A DNA stretch of 64,000 bases from JANPCX01 sp050916095 (GCA_050916095.1 CP050901.1:2728001-2792000); one strand, 5' to 3'; numbered from the stretch's first letter, positions 1-9,177 are shown. Notes: generated by a model not told the origin, from the sequence alone. Translations and numbers: made by a program.

Positions 1-767
1 CAACTGGACAGGCCGAGCGCCCGCGCGGCCTTCACATACTCCAGTTGGCGATTGCGCAGGAACTCGGCGCGCACATAGTCGGACAGGTGCACCCAGCCGA
101 ACAGTGACAGCAGCACGAACAAAAGCAGGAAACTGGCCTCGAACATGGAGGCAAATACGATGAGCAGGTAGAGCTCAGGCATCGCGCCCCAGACCTCGAT
201 CAGGCGCTGCGTGACCAGGTCCACTTTGCCGGCGAAATATCCTTGCACCGCCCCGATCACCACGCCCAGCGCCGTACCCGCCAACGTCAGCGCCAAGGCA
301 AAGGTGACGGAAATGCGAAAACCGTAAAGCAGCAGCGCCGCCACGTCGTAGCCTGCGGTGTCGGTACCCAGCCAGTTGCGCCGCGTCGGCTCGCCAGGGT
401 GGTGATCGCCATCGGTGAAGTAGTTCAGCGTGGTGTGGTGGAAGGGGTAAAGGGGGTACAAGGCGAAGGTGCCCGGCCTGGAAAGCAAGGCGCGCACGGC
501 CGGGTCGCCATAGTCCGCTGCAATGGGCAGCTCGCCGCCAATGTCCGCTTCACTGTAGTCATTGAACAACGGCAAAAGCACCCGCTGCTGGTGCACGATC
601 AGCAGGGGCCGGTCGTTGGCGAGCAGTTCGGCGCACAGGCTGATCCCGTAGAGGGATAGAAAGATGACCAAACAAACCATGCCGGTTCGGTTAGCCCGAA
701 AACGTTGCCAGACACGCCGCCAAGGGGAGGTCTGCGCTTGAACGTCGGGCGTGAAGGTATCGCTCAT
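1..767 (-). CDS. yejE: YejE-type ABC transporter permease, cut by left edge
   Basis: Inner-membrane permease of a Yej-type (oligopeptide/dipeptide family) ABC importer. About 255 N-terminal residues are in the window and the C-terminus lies outside it. An N-terminal membrane anchor (MVCLVIFLSLYGISL) is followed by a periplasmic stretch with LGTDTAGYDVAALLLYG and then the BPD_transp_1 membrane domain (VIGAVQGYFAGKVDL). It resembles the complete copy at 20163-21380 closely along its whole visible length. Two Met codons are adjacent (770 and 767), so the start is uncertain by one codon. The yejB stop lies about 32 bases upstream, so the two permease genes form one transcription unit. A yejA-like binding protein is expected just beyond the edge, by analogy with cassette 2. 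Confidence 0.9.
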   Translation of the reverse strand, partial: MSDTFTPDVQAQTSPWRRVWQRFRANRTGMVCLVIFLSLYGISLCAELLANDRPLLIVHQQRVLLPLFNDYSEADIGGELPIAADYGDPAVRALLSRPGTFALYPLYPFHHTTLNYFTDGDHHPGEPTRRNWLGTDTAGYDVAALLLYGFRISVTFALALTLAGTALGVVIGAVQGYFAGKVDLVTQRLIEVWGAMPELYLLIVFASMFEASFLLLFVLLSLFGWVHLSDYVRAEFLRNRQLEYVKAARALGLSS

Positions 768-801
768 CATGAAGACTTTCAATGAATGCTGGGCCTGCGG
801 C

Positions 802-1860
802 TCAATCGACGGCGTCGTACTTGATACGGGGGTCGACTGCGACATAAGCCACGTCACCCACCAGCTTGATCAAAAGACCGACCAGGGTGAAGACGTAGAG
901 GCTTCCCAGCACCACCGGGTAGTCGCGTGTCACGATGGATTCATAGGACAACAGACCCAGACCGTCCAGCGAAAACAAGGTTTCGATGAGCAAGCTGCCT
1001 GTGAAAAAAGCAGCAATGAATGCGCCAGGAAACCCCGTCACCAGCGGCAGCAACGCATTGCGCAGCACATGTTTCCAGAGCACATGGCGCTCTGAGAGGC
1101 CTTTGGCACGGGCCGTCAGAACATATTGCTTGCTCAACTCCTCGGCGAAGGTGTTGCGTGTCAGCAGCGACTTGATGGCGAACTGGCCCACCACGCCTGC
1201 AGTGACAGGCAGCGCCACGTGCCAGAGGTAGTCCTTGACCTTGGCGAGGGGCGTCAGCTCATGCCAGTTCTCAGACACCAGGCCACGAAGCGGGAACAAG
1301 TCCCAGAACGAACCGCCACCGAACAACAGTATCAGCAGAACCCCCAGCACAAACCCAGGCACCGCATAACCAGCCAACACCACGAGGCTGGTCAACACAT
1401 CAAACCGCGAGCCGATGCGCACGGCCTTGGTCACCCCCAGCGGCACCGAGACGGCATAGGTCAGCAGAAACGTCCACATGCCCAGCGCCATCGAGACACG
1501 AAACTTTTCCTGAATCAAGGGCCAGACGTCCTGCTGGCGAAACCAACTGCGCCCAAGGTCAAAGCCCAAAAAGCCAGTGACCATGCCGACGTAACGTTGC
1601 AGTGGTGGTTTGTCAAAACCATACAAGCTGCGCAACTGTTCGACCTGTTGAGGATCGATGCCTTTGCGGCCGGTGTAATTCCAACCACCCGAGGAATGTG
1701 CCCCCTCATCCCCACCCCGCGCGTTTTCCTGATCGATGCGCAGCAGGATGGAGTCCACCGGGCCACCCGGAACAAACTGCGTGACCACGAAAGTCAAGGT
1801 CAGCACACCCAAGAGTGTGGGCACCATGGCCAGCAGTCGTTTGAAAAGATAGATCCACAT
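802..1860 (-). CDS. yejB: YejB-type ABC transporter permease
   Basis: A 352-residue inner-membrane permease, the partner of YejE. The start MWIYLFKRLLAMVPTLLGVL gives the first membrane helix. It is followed by the family motifs FVPGGPVDS and GRKGIDPQQVEQL, then by helices around LVVLAGYAVPGFVLGVLL. The cytoplasmic EAA-type loop that contacts the ATPase is YVLTARAKGLSERHVLWKH, and the protein ends in VDPRIKYDAVD. These motifs match Escherichia coli YejB as I remember it, including SLFSLDGLGLLSYE near the end. The gene is third from the left in cassette 1, downstream of a DszB-like gene. No ATPase gene is visible here. Family assignment is firm; the substrate is not known and is probably sulfur-containing, judging from the neighbours. 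Confidence 0.94.
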   Translation of the reverse strand: MWIYLFKRLLAMVPTLLGVLTLTFVVTQFVPGGPVDSILLRIDQENARGGDEGAHSSGGWNYTGRKGIDPQQVEQLRSLYGFDKPPLQRYVGMVTGFLGFDLGRSWFRQQDVWPLIQEKFRVSMALGMWTFLLTYAVSVPLGVTKAVRIGSRFDVLTSLVVLAGYAVPGFVLGVLLILLFGGGSFWDLFPLRGLVSENWHELTPLAKVKDYLWHVALPVTAGVVGQFAIKSLLTRNTFAEELSKQYVLTARAKGLSERHVLWKHVLRNALLPLVTGFPGAFIAAFFTGSLLIETLFSLDGLGLLSYESIVTRDYPVVLGSLYVFTLVGLLIKLVGDVAYVAVDPRIKYDAVD

Positions 1861-1925
1861 GGGGTGTCACGACTCAGTAGGGCACTACGAGATGCGCACG
1901 ATTGGGCCCACTCGCCCTCAAGAAT

Positions 1926-1953
1926 GGCGGTGCCTCGCAGCCGAGGCACCGCC
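1926..1953 (-). other. Intercistronic hairpin upstream of yejB
   Basis: A perfect 12- to 13-base stem (GGCGGTGCCTCG / CGAGGCACCGCC) with a CAG loop lies in the 158-base gap between the DszB-like gene and yejB. It is not followed by a clear T-run on the minus strand. An RNA-stability element or attenuator that lowers permease expression relative to the enzymes is more likely than a full terminator. Confidence 0.6.
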
Positions 1954-2018
1954 GATCGCGTCGTTTGATCAAGGGCAAGAGGCGCATGAACAAACAGATC
2001 GGCAAAAGCGCCCTGCCC

Positions 2019-3074
2019 TCAGGCTGCGGCCAATTCCGGCTCGGCCTGCAACGCGGCCAGGGGTTGGCCTGCGATCCAGTCCTTGACATCAAAATTGGCC
2101 TTGAGGAAACCGTGTTCAAACAAGAAGTCCTTGAACACCGTCAAACCCCACACCGAACGCTCGGACAGGTTGACATCCAGGCTCTCGTGCACCTTGTCGC
2201 CGTAGGCAAAACGCACCCAGGGTTCAGTCCAATTGGTCTCGGTGGCAATTTGGGTCAGTGCAGCGGCCGGATGACGCCGCGCCCATTGGCCCACATCGAC
2301 CACACGTTTGAGAAAGCGCTGCACCAGCTCCGGATGCTCGCGCAGCGTGACCCCATTGATGGTCAGTGGACGGGGTGCGCAGTTATTGATGCGCACAAAA
2401 TCATCAGGGTGAAAGCCCAGGTTGACCACCACGTTGGCACCCAGGAGGTGGGCCGTTTGTGCGCCTCGAACGTCCTTCACATAGATGGCATCCACCTCAC
2501 CGCGAACCAGGGCCAACGCGGCCGCGGTGTAGCTGTGACCACCGGCACGGCGCACGCTGGTGTCGGGCGCGGCAGCGTGACCGTCTTCGCCGTGTTGGCG
2601 GGCACCAATGTCAACCCATTGCGCATCCGCCTGGGTCAAACCCGCCAGTTGCAGCGAGACGATGAAACCGCGCAGCGCCGAGGCACGGGCGACATCCACA
2701 CTGTCGGTGCGGTCGCTGCGACGCGGCAAGCCCAGACGCCGGCCTTTGAGGTCTTTGGCCTCGCGAATGCCTGAGCCAGGCAGGGACAAAATCGCCTGGT
2801 ATTCGTCGATCCAAGAAATGCCGATGACACGAGTGTCCTGCCCTTTGGCACGGGCCCAGATCGGTGGCACTGCACCGCCCAGGCGAAATGAGTGGGGCAA
2901 GGTGTGCTCAAAGTGGGACGCTTTTTCGCTCGGGTCCTGCGACTCCTGCAAGGACTTGATCACGATGCCGTCAGCGGCGAATTCATCTTTGTAGAAGCCG
3001 AGTTGCGCCCCCACGCCAAGCGGCGTGGGAATGCTGCAGCGGGTGTACCAAAGGGCTTGTGGTTGGGTGCTCAT
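2019..3074 (-). CDS. DszB-like desulfinase / NMT1-fold protein (copy a)
   Basis: A 351-residue protein of the bilobal NMT1/SsuA/DszB fold. Annotation pipelines would call it an ABC-transporter substrate-binding protein. The start at 3074 is supported by AGGAGA eight bases upstream; it begins MSTQPQALWYTRC with no signal peptide, so it should be cytoplasmic. Cys13 in LWYTRC, His54 in SHFEHTLP and Arg64 in FRLGG can be aligned with Cys27, His60 and Arg70 of 2-(2-hydroxyphenyl)benzenesulfinate desulfinase DszB; the His-to-Arg spacing of ten is the same. Known chemistry of DszB is hydrolysis of a sulfinate to sulfite. It lies between a TonB receptor and yejB in cassette 1 and is paralogous to 22483-23580, 58756-59814 and 62513-63553. 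A non-catalytic binding protein remains possible. The true substrate is unknown. Confidence 0.8.
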   Translation of the reverse strand: MSTQPQALWYTRCSIPTPLGVGAQLGFYKDEFAADGIVIKSLQESQDPSEKASHFEHTLPHSFRLGGAVPPIWARAKGQDTRVIGISWIDEYQAILSLPGSGIREAKDLKGRRLGLPRRSDRTDSVDVARASALRGFIVSLQLAGLTQADAQWVDIGARQHGEDGHAAAPDTSVRRAGGHSYTAAALALVRGEVDAIYVKDVRGAQTAHLLGANVVVNLGFHPDDFVRINNCAPRPLTINGVTLREHPELVQRFLKRVVDVGQWARRHPAAALTQIATETNWTEPWVRFAYGDKVHESLDVNLSERSVWGLTVFKDFLFEHGFLKANFDVKDWIAGQPLAALQAEPELAAA

Positions 3075-3105
3075 GAAGGTCTCCTGGGTGGGTGGTGGAA
3101 CGTGG

Positions 3106-5373
3106 TCAAAAACGGAGTTGGGCCGAAATGCCGTAGCTGCGTGGCAGGCCATAAACCTGGCGGGTCACGCCCGCCGTGGTGTTGGTGGCGAGTTTGGAAT
3201 AGACGGCGTCGGTGACGTTGCGAACAAAAGCCGCGACTTCAGCCTTGCCATCGGCCGTGCGGTAGAACACTCGCAGATTGGCGAGGGTGTAGGCATCCTG
3301 CCGCAAGGTTGAACGCGTCTGGTCTACGGCGTTGAAGTACTGCTTGCTGCGCCAGCTGATATCACCGCCCAGGCCCACAATGCCACTGCCCAGCGGCGTA
3401 TTGATTTCACCGTTCAAACCCAAACTGAGTTCGGGCGAGCGGGTGAACCGGTTGCCATTGGCGTTGATGGACTGGCCCGATGCACTGGAGGTGTAGTTGG
3501 TGTAACGCGTCTTGAGCAAACCCAGGCTGGCCCCCAGACGTGCCTGCCGGCTCGGTGCCCACGACAGCTCAAACTCGGCACCACGCGCCCAACCCTTGGC
3601 CGCGTTCTCCTGCACCTGTTGGGTAGTGGGTGGGTTGCTTCCGGGCACGGGCAAGAGCACGCCAACGATGATGTCTTTGTAGTCGTAGTTGAAGAGCGCG
3701 GTGTTGAAGGTCAGGCGACCGCCCAACCACTGCGTCTTGATGCCGAGTTCAGTCGCATCCAAGGTCTCGGGTTCAAGCGTGCGGATGACAGCATCCGATT
3801 CAACGAAGCCACCCGCGCGAAAACCGTGTGCATAACGCAGGTAGGTATTGATGTTGTCATTGACTTTGAACTGAGGCGTGATGTCCCATGTCGTCTCACT
3901 CCAGCTCTTGCTGCGGGCGTTGACAACGGGAGCGCGCAGGCCACTGACCGCCGCAGGCGTCCACCATTGGCTGACACCGCCGACATAGGAAAAGCCTGTG
4001 GGTGCCGCGCGGTAGTCGGCGTTGAAGTCTTTGGATTCATTACTTCTGCGCACACCGACAGTCACTGACAAGGCATCTGTGAAACGGTAATTGCCACTGG
4101 CGAACAGCGCCGTGCTGCGTGTGTCCTGGTGGGTATTGGTGATGTTGAAGTTGGCAACACTGGGGTTGGCCGGATTGGTTGCTGAAGCACCAGGCACGCG
4201 GAAGGACTGTGTGGCGGCGTTGGTGTCCAGCGTTTCCTTGAACCAATAGGCCCCTGCGATCCAATCAAAATTTCCCTGGCGCGGCGATGTCAAGCGCAAC
4301 TCTTGGGACGTTTGGCGGCTGTCAGACGTACTGCGGCTGCGGGTGGTTTCCAGGGCAATGGGCGAGCCATTCAGCAAGGTGCGATTGCCAGTCTCGTAAG
4401 CAGTGATCGAAGTCACCGTGTAACCGCCGATGTTCCAATTCAAGCGCAGATTGCTGCCATCGGAGTCGAGCACCTCACCAAACTCCCCCGCCTGGGCAAT
4501 TTCATCGCGGCCGCGCAGCGGGCCGGCATAAATCGGGTTGCGCACCCTGCCTTGGGGGTCCAGCACATAAAAGGAAGGCGACTTGTCCCCATCGAGCTTG
4601 CGGGCATGGACATTGAAGAGGGCGTCAATGTCATTGTTCACATTCCACAACAGCTGCAAGCGCGCCGCGTTGTCTTTGGCCCCACCGTCACGGCGGCCGG
4701 TCGCTGTGTTGGGCACCCAGCCGTCTCGCTTTTCGCCATACACGGACACGCGCGCGGCCAGCACATCCTCAATGAGAACGCCATTGACCGCCCCTTGAAC
4801 AATGCGCTCGTTGAAAGAACCTACTTCAAAACCCGCATAGCCTTCTTGTTTGAATTTCGGCCTGCGTGACAAATAATGAATGGCCCCGCCCGTGGTGTTT
4901 TTGCCCCACAAGGTGCCCTGCGGACCGCGCAGTACTTCCACCCGTTCGGTGTCAAAGAGCGGAAAGCCCTGGATGTAGACGTTGTTCAAGTAAACATCGT
5001 CGTTGTAGATGCCAATCGGGCTCACCGTCTGTGGGGCGGTCTCGTTGGTACCAATGCCGCGCAAGAACCAACGCGGCCGTGTGCGGCCGTCGGTGGCCGA
5101 CGCCTGCGCATTGGGAATCAACTGCGTGATGTCATTGGCGGTGTAAAGGCCTTCAGACTTTTGCAGTGAATCGCCACCCAGCACCGTGATGGCCAGCGGC
5201 ACCTTCTGCAACTTCTCCTCACGTTTTTGGGCGGTGACGACCACATCCCCCAGATCAGCCTCAGCTTCTTTCTGATCCGGCGCGGGGGTTTGCGCAAGGG
5301 CATTGCCCAGCAGACTGGCCAATGCCAAAACGGCTAACGCCACGGGGGTGTGTGAATGGGTAGGCGAACGCAA
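3106..5373 (-). CDS. TonB-dependent outer-membrane receptor (cassette 1)
   Basis: A beta-barrel receptor of about 755 residues for energised uptake of a ligand across the outer membrane. After a signal peptide ending near GNALAQ come a TonB-box-like stretch (DVVVTAQKREE) and the plug motifs VLRGPQGTLWGKNTTGGAIH. The barrel runs to a terminal Phe (ISAQLRF), as expected for barrel assembly. I prefer a TTG start at 5373: AGGAG lies eight bases upstream and the product then begins directly with a signal peptide. An upstream in-frame ATG at 5460 would add 29 residues (KRIVLARRLRKQ...) in front of it. Plug and barrel resemble FecA/CirA-type receptors. The substrate is probably an organosulfur compound, inferred from flanking monooxygenase and DszB-like genes. 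Confidence 0.9.
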   Translation of the reverse strand: MRSPTHSHTPVALAVLALASLLGNALAQTPAPDQKEAEADLGDVVVTAQKREEKLQKVPLAITVLGGDSLQKSEGLYTANDITQLIPNAQASATDGRTRPRWFLRGIGTNETAPQTVSPIGIYNDDVYLNNVYIQGFPLFDTERVEVLRGPQGTLWGKNTTGGAIHYLSRRPKFKQEGYAGFEVGSFNERIVQGAVNGVLIEDVLAARVSVYGEKRDGWVPNTATGRRDGGAKDNAARLQLLWNVNNDIDALFNVHARKLDGDKSPSFYVLDPQGRVRNPIYAGPLRGRDEIAQAGEFGEVLDSDGSNLRLNWNIGGYTVTSITAYETGNRTLLNGSPIALETTRSRSTSDSRQTSQELRLTSPRQGNFDWIAGAYWFKETLDTNAATQSFRVPGASATNPANPSVANFNITNTHQDTRSTALFASGNYRFTDALSVTVGVRRSNESKDFNADYRAAPTGFSYVGGVSQWWTPAAVSGLRAPVVNARSKSWSETTWDITPQFKVNDNINTYLRYAHGFRAGGFVESDAVIRTLEPETLDATELGIKTQWLGGRLTFNTALFNYDYKDIIVGVLLPVPGSNPPTTQQVQENAAKGWARGAEFELSWAPSRQARLGASLGLLKTRYTNYTSSASGQSINANGNRFTRSPELSLGLNGEINTPLGSGIVGLGGDISWRSKQYFNAVDQTRSTLRQDAYTLANLRVFYRTADGKAEVAAFVRNVTDAVYSKLATNTTAGVTRQVYGLPRSYGISAQLRF

Positions 5374-5581
5374 AACAAGTACTCCTGAAAATATTCTTTG
5401 TTGATGTGGTGCCGCTGCCGCTTGCTTGCGCAAGCGGCGTGCCAAAACGATGCGCTTCACTCAGAAAACGAGAAAGATATTGCGGCCCACGAGAAAGCCC
5501 GATGGCACGGCAGGACATCGCCCCAAAACACTGGTCGGCGAAGGCCTCAAGCGCTGCCTTGGTCGCTGCATAGGCTGGTGA

Positions 5582-5596
5582 TCAATCAACATGCCA
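5582..5596 (-). promoter_or_regulatory. Near-consensus sigma-54 promoter before the receptor gene
   Basis: Minus-strand TGGCATGTTGATTGA has the -24 TGGCATG element but GA instead of GC at -12. It lies in the gap (5374-5662) between monooxygenase A and the receptor, about 200 bases upstream of the proposed TTG start. It could give the receptor its own promoter. This is weaker than the five other candidates in the window. Confidence 0.25.
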
Positions 5597-5662
5597 ATCA
5601 CATTGAGATTCAGCAATCAACAGTCCGCAGCCGACCAGCCGCGCCAACGCGCGGTACGGCTG

Positions 5663-6811
5663 TCATGCCGAGGCCCGCCAGGGCGCAGCATTGCGGCCAC
5701 GCACCAGGGGCAGCACTTCTTCGCCCACACGGAAGGCTTCTTCCAGCGCGGGCGTGCTGCTCAGCACAAAGCCGCCTACGCCGATGTCGATGTATTTGTC
5801 GATCAGCGCTGCAGCGCCCTCGTAGCTGCCAACAAAACCCAGTGGGGAGCCCTGGCTGCCCAGCGTGCCAAAACCGGCCCACAGGTCTTCAACGATGTGG
5901 TCGCGAACCTTGTCCCCGCGCTTGGGGTTGGCACGCCAAGAGCCCACGCCATCACCACGGCCACTTTCGGCGGCCTTTCTCTCTTTCTCGTCCCAATCGA
6001 CTTGCGCCCAGGCGCGCTCAACATAGTCCCAAGCCTCTTCGGCAGTGGGTCGGGCAATGATGTTGAAACGCACGCCGGGCTGCACCTGCCGGCCGTGCGT
6101 AGCGGCCAGCGCTTGCACGCGTGCAAACTTTGTCTTCAGGTTGTCGAAGGGTTCCAGGTGGGTCAGGTCGTAGTCGGCATGTTTGCCTTGTGCCGCCAGG
6201 GCCACGTCTGACGAACCGACAAAGTACAGCTCGGGCAGGCGCTGTCCGGCCAGAGGTTCAGGCAGATAGGCATCCTTGATGTTGAAGAACTTGCCTTCGT
6301 AACTGAAGGGCTCGCCGCTCCACACCCCTTTGAGTACATCAATGGCTTCGACCGTGCGCGTGTAGCGGTCGGCGTGGGCGATGCGGTCGCCCCACCACAA
6401 CTGGCGCGGACCACCACCACCGGTGATGATGTTGAACAAAAGCCGCCCACCTGACAGGCGCTGCAAACTCGCGGAGGCCTTGGCCCAATAGACCGGGTCG
6501 AACCACATCGGCTGATAGGCGATCATGAAACGCAGCGTCTTGGTGTGCCGCGCCACGGCGGATGCGATCACCCACGGGTCTTCGGAGTCAGGAAACGACG
6601 GGATCAGGGCACCGTCGAAACCGGCAATTTCGGCGGCGCGCGCCACCTCCAGCAAATAGTCGTGGTATGGCACGCCATCGCTGTGGCCCGCGGCCACATG
6701 AGGCGTCAGGTTACCGTCGATTTGCGGGCCCCAATTGCCCCGTGTGTAAAAGGGCCGGGTCAGGTCGCCCTTGCAGCCGTGAACAGGGATGCGCCAGTGA
6801 AATTGCGGCAT
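5663..6811 (-). CDS. SsuD-type flavin-dependent monooxygenase (copy A)
   Basis: A 382-residue luciferase-like (LLM) monooxygenase of the SsuD/DszA class, which uses reduced flavin and O2 to cleave C-S bonds. The start at 6811 (MPQFHWRIPVHG) has AGGAG seven to eight bases upstream. Landmarks are IPSFPDSEDPWVIAS, then NIITGGGGPRQLWWGD, ELYFVGSSD and the C-terminal ALEEAFRVGEEVLPLV. Relative to E. coli SsuD, the Cys before ED is Ser and the catalytic-region RLH triplet reads RFN (GVRFNIIARPT), so substrate or mechanism may differ. It is most like copy E at 29766-30923 (shared GGGGP and LWWGD). It lies in cassette 1, 38 bases after copy B. It needs a separate flavin reductase; the nitroreductase at 8463 is a weak candidate. 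Confidence 0.92.
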   Translation of the reverse strand: MPQFHWRIPVHGCKGDLTRPFYTRGNWGPQIDGNLTPHVAAGHSDGVPYHDYLLEVARAAEIAGFDGALIPSFPDSEDPWVIASAVARHTKTLRFMIAYQPMWFDPVYWAKASASLQRLSGGRLLFNIITGGGGPRQLWWGDRIAHADRYTRTVEAIDVLKGVWSGEPFSYEGKFFNIKDAYLPEPLAGQRLPELYFVGSSDVALAAQGKHADYDLTHLEPFDNLKTKFARVQALAATHGRQVQPGVRFNIIARPTAEEAWDYVERAWAQVDWDEKERKAAESGRGDGVGSWRANPKRGDKVRDHIVEDLWAGFGTLGSQGSPLGFVGSYEGAAALIDKYIDIGVGGFVLSSTPALEEAFRVGEEVLPLVRGRNAAPWRASA

Positions 6812-6849
6812 GGTTGTTAGCTCCTGGTGGTATTGATAAGCAGCGGCGT

Positions 6850-7950
6850 TCAGGCCGCTGCACGCGCAGCCACATGGCCGCGCAGAGATGGAATGACGAA
6901 TTCGCCGAACCGGTAGGCCTCTTCGAGGTGAGGCGGTGCCGACAGCACCAGGGTCGTGATACCCGCATCGATGTATTCGGCCAGACGCTGCGCAATCGAC
7001 GCGTACCCGCCGACCAAACCATGGGCTGCGCCGGGCCGCAGTGTGGAAAAGCCCGCGAACAGATTGGGCCCAACCCGCGCATCCTCGAACGAGGTTCCCA
7101 GCGCTGCGCTGCCACTGATAGGCACCGTCTTCTGGCGGGCCACATCCCACTGGCGTTGCAGTTCGGCCCAGGCCAGGGCGTCGTCGTGACGGACCACGAT
7201 GTCGGCCTCCAACGCGTAGGTCAGTTCGCGCCCCTGGAGGGCCGCCAGCTCATCCAGCTGGGCAATGCGCTCCCGCAGCGCCGGCAGCGGCAAGACCGGC
7301 AACACATGCACGTCCGCATGTTTGGCACTGAGTTGCAAGGCCTCATCGTGATCGCCGCTGATGTGGATGCGCGGCAAGCGCTGGCCTTGTAACGCGGGCG
7401 GGAATCCACCATCGAGCACCTCGTAGAAACGCCCTTGCCAGGTGAACGGCGCTTCATTCCAAAAACCCTTGACGAGGTGCAGGAACTCGTCAGTTCGAGC
7501 CACCTGGTCAGCGAGTGAAGACTGGCGACCTTGCCAGGGCCTCGGGGACTCATCCTCGAAAGCGAAGTTCCAATCAAGGCGTCCTCCAGACAAACGCTGG
7601 AAGCTCACTGCAATCTTCGCGGAGTACACCGCTGACAGCAAGGGCGTGAAAAGTGTCGGCACGAAATTCACCCTCCTGGCTTCGCGCGCCAGGCTGCTCG
7701 CGACCACCTGACCCTCCTCCCCTGCAGGGCTGTGTGGAATCCACACGCCGTCAAAGCCTCCCAGTTCAGCACCACGCGCGATTTGTGCAAGGTGGTCGTA
7801 GTAGGTATAGCCATCACGCTGCACGCCAGTGCGCGCGAAAACATGGGGCTGCTTGCGGTCGTCGGCATAGTCGCCACGATTCCACGAGGCAGGATGCAGG
7901 CTGCGGCCATCGCCGTGGGTCGGCAGTCGCCAATGAATTTGAATCGTCAT
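6850..7950 (-). CDS. SsuD-type flavin-dependent monooxygenase (copy B)
   Basis: A 366-residue LLM-class monooxygenase, the first gene of cassette 1. The start at 7950 (MTIQIHWRLPTHGDG) follows a strong AGGAGG eight bases upstream. The scaffold is clear (RGAELGGFDGVWIPHS, FQRLSGGRLDWNFAFE, HISGDHDEALQLSAKHADVHVL, PPHLEEAYRFGE). The strand that carries RLH in SsuD reads EADIVVRHD here, so both the Arg and His of that site are absent. The closest relative in the window is copy D (28408-29496), which shares SAKHADVHVLP. It is transcribed from a sigma-54-type promoter at 8062-8077. Function in organosulfur cleavage is inferred from family and context. Confidence 0.9.
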   Translation of the reverse strand: MTIQIHWRLPTHGDGRSLHPASWNRGDYADDRKQPHVFARTGVQRDGYTYYDHLAQIARGAELGGFDGVWIPHSPAGEEGQVVASSLAREARRVNFVPTLFTPLLSAVYSAKIAVSFQRLSGGRLDWNFAFEDESPRPWQGRQSSLADQVARTDEFLHLVKGFWNEAPFTWQGRFYEVLDGGFPPALQGQRLPRIHISGDHDEALQLSAKHADVHVLPVLPLPALRERIAQLDELAALQGRELTYALEADIVVRHDDALAWAELQRQWDVARQKTVPISGSAALGTSFEDARVGPNLFAGFSTLRPGAAHGLVGGYASIAQRLAEYIDAGITTLVLSAPPHLEEAYRFGEFVIPSLRGHVAARAAA

Positions 7951-8061
7951 GTCGTTGTTCCTCCTGTTTTCAACTCGGGTCGAGGGGGTATTGCCCGCGC
8001 CGTCGCATTCACCAACAACGAGGCAAACGCGCAAGGGGCAGCGGGTCTTCCCATGCATCAC

Positions 8062-8077
8062 TGCGAATTTCGTGCCA
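8062..8077 (-). promoter_or_regulatory. Sigma-54 promoter of cassette 1
   Basis: Minus strand TGGCACGAAATTCGCA shows the -24/-12 architecture with GG-N10-GC spacing. The consensus is TGGCAC-N5-TTGC. Predicted transcription start is near 8051, about 100 bases before the ATG at 7950. Four other units of the same gene families have an equivalent site. Confidence 0.65.
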
Positions 8078-8109
8078 CCCCAAAAATCACCACCGCAACG
8101 AGGTGGAGC

Positions 8110-8169
8110 GTTGCAAGGCGCAACGAGAACCTTGCACAGGACGCAACAAATCTGTTGGCAAACTGTTGC
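8110..8169. promoter_or_regulatory. Cluster of GTTGC/GCAAC inverted repeats, candidate activator site
   Basis: Upstream of the sigma-54 site are GTTGCAAGGCGCAAC (8110-8124), CAACAAATCTGTTG (8144-8157) and a further TGTTGC at 8164-8169. They sit roughly 60 to 120 bases upstream of the predicted start site, a suitable distance for an enhancer-binding protein. A related repeat GTTGCACGCAAAGCAAC occurs at 27830-27846 by the cassette 2 promoter. The rest of the 512-base gap 7951-8462 shows no gene. Confidence 0.35.
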
Positions 8170-8462
8170 ATGCCCAGCGGCCAGACGACGCGCCTGCCTG
8201 GCTTGCGAGCACTACCGTGGCGGCGCCGCCAAAGCCTCGACACAGTGATGCAGCGCATCCTTCACGCCTTGTCACCAAAGCACACTGACATAGAAACCAT
8301 TCACGGCGGCGGGCGCAGAGGTTCGCGTTGACCTGGAAGGGCTCAGCCAGAACAAGGGTTGAAATGTCATCAGCCTTGCTCAACCACACAACGCATTCCG
8401 GCAGGCCCGATACCTGCTTGTCGGGTTGAACCTGTCCCACTCCTGAAGTTCATCCCTCGCCT

Positions 8463-9068
8463 ATGACGACCACCACCTACCGCCCTGCCCTGCCGGCTTC
8501 AGCACTGGACCAACTGTTTCGCGCGGCGCGCACCTATCCCCGCTTCCTGGATGTCCCCATCGACGAAGCCACCATCCGCTCGCTGCACGATCTATTGCGA
8601 TGGGGACCGACGGCATTCAATGCACAGCCTGCACGGTTCTTGTTTTTGCAATCGGCTGGTGCCCGCGAACAGCTCGCAAGCTGTGTGTCCTCCAGCAACC
8701 AATCCAAGGTGCGTTCAGCTGCGGTCAGTGTCATCGTCGCCCACGACCTGGACTTCGTTCAGGCGCTGCCGCGCTTCACGGCAAGCGCCAGTGCCGTTTC
8801 ATTGTTTGAACAGTGGCCACAAATTGTCGAGCCGACTGCGCTGCGCAGTGGCGCGCTGCAAGGGGCCTACCTGATCGTAGCCGCGCGCGCATTGGGCTTG
8901 GACGTGGGTGTATTGACGGGCTTCGACGCGGACAAAGTGGCAAAAGCATTTTTCGGTGAACGCCGATGGCAAGCCAACTTTGTGGCCAACCTGGGGGTCG
9001 GCGATCCTGCGTCTTTGACGCCTCGTTTCCCGCGCTATGAATTCGACGAAGTGGCAACGATTCTTTGA
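8463..9068 (+). CDS. Nitroreductase-family flavoprotein, RutE/HadB type
   Basis: A 201-residue FMN-dependent nitroreductase-like protein. LRWGPTAFNAQPARFLFL resembles the FMN-binding segment of RutE (malonic semialdehyde reductase), and GAYLIVAARALGLDVGVLTGF and the C-terminal region also follow RutE. Members reduce semialdehydes, nitro groups or quinones with NAD(P)H. It diverges from cassette 1 with 512 bases between the starts. No strong Shine-Dalgarno sequence precedes the ATG. A role as flavin reductase for the neighbouring monooxygenases is possible but unsupported; RutE-type proteins bind FMN tightly, and free-flavin release would be needed. Confidence 0.85.
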   Translation: MTTTTYRPALPASALDQLFRAARTYPRFLDVPIDEATIRSLHDLLRWGPTAFNAQPARFLFLQSAGAREQLASCVSSSNQSKVRSAAVSVIVAHDLDFVQALPRFTASASAVSLFEQWPQIVEPTALRSGALQGAYLIVAARALGLDVGVLTGFDADKVAKAFFGERRWQANFVANLGVGDPASLTPRFPRYEFDEVATIL

Positions 9069-9177
9069 TGTCCGGCCAGCACTGGGGCGGCTAACAGCTT
9101 TCATGAATCGAGACATTCCCCAGCCCCCCCTGTTTGGGTTGATCGTGTCCAAGGGGTTGCTCCGTGGTGCGCGCAGG

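Noticed and set aside
2019..3074. Reading the DszB-like proteins as plain periplasmic binding proteins of the Yej importer
   Set aside because: No signal peptide is present in any of the four, and cassette 2 has its own exported binding protein (yejA). The fold alone does not decide the question, so it is kept as the alternative in the entries.
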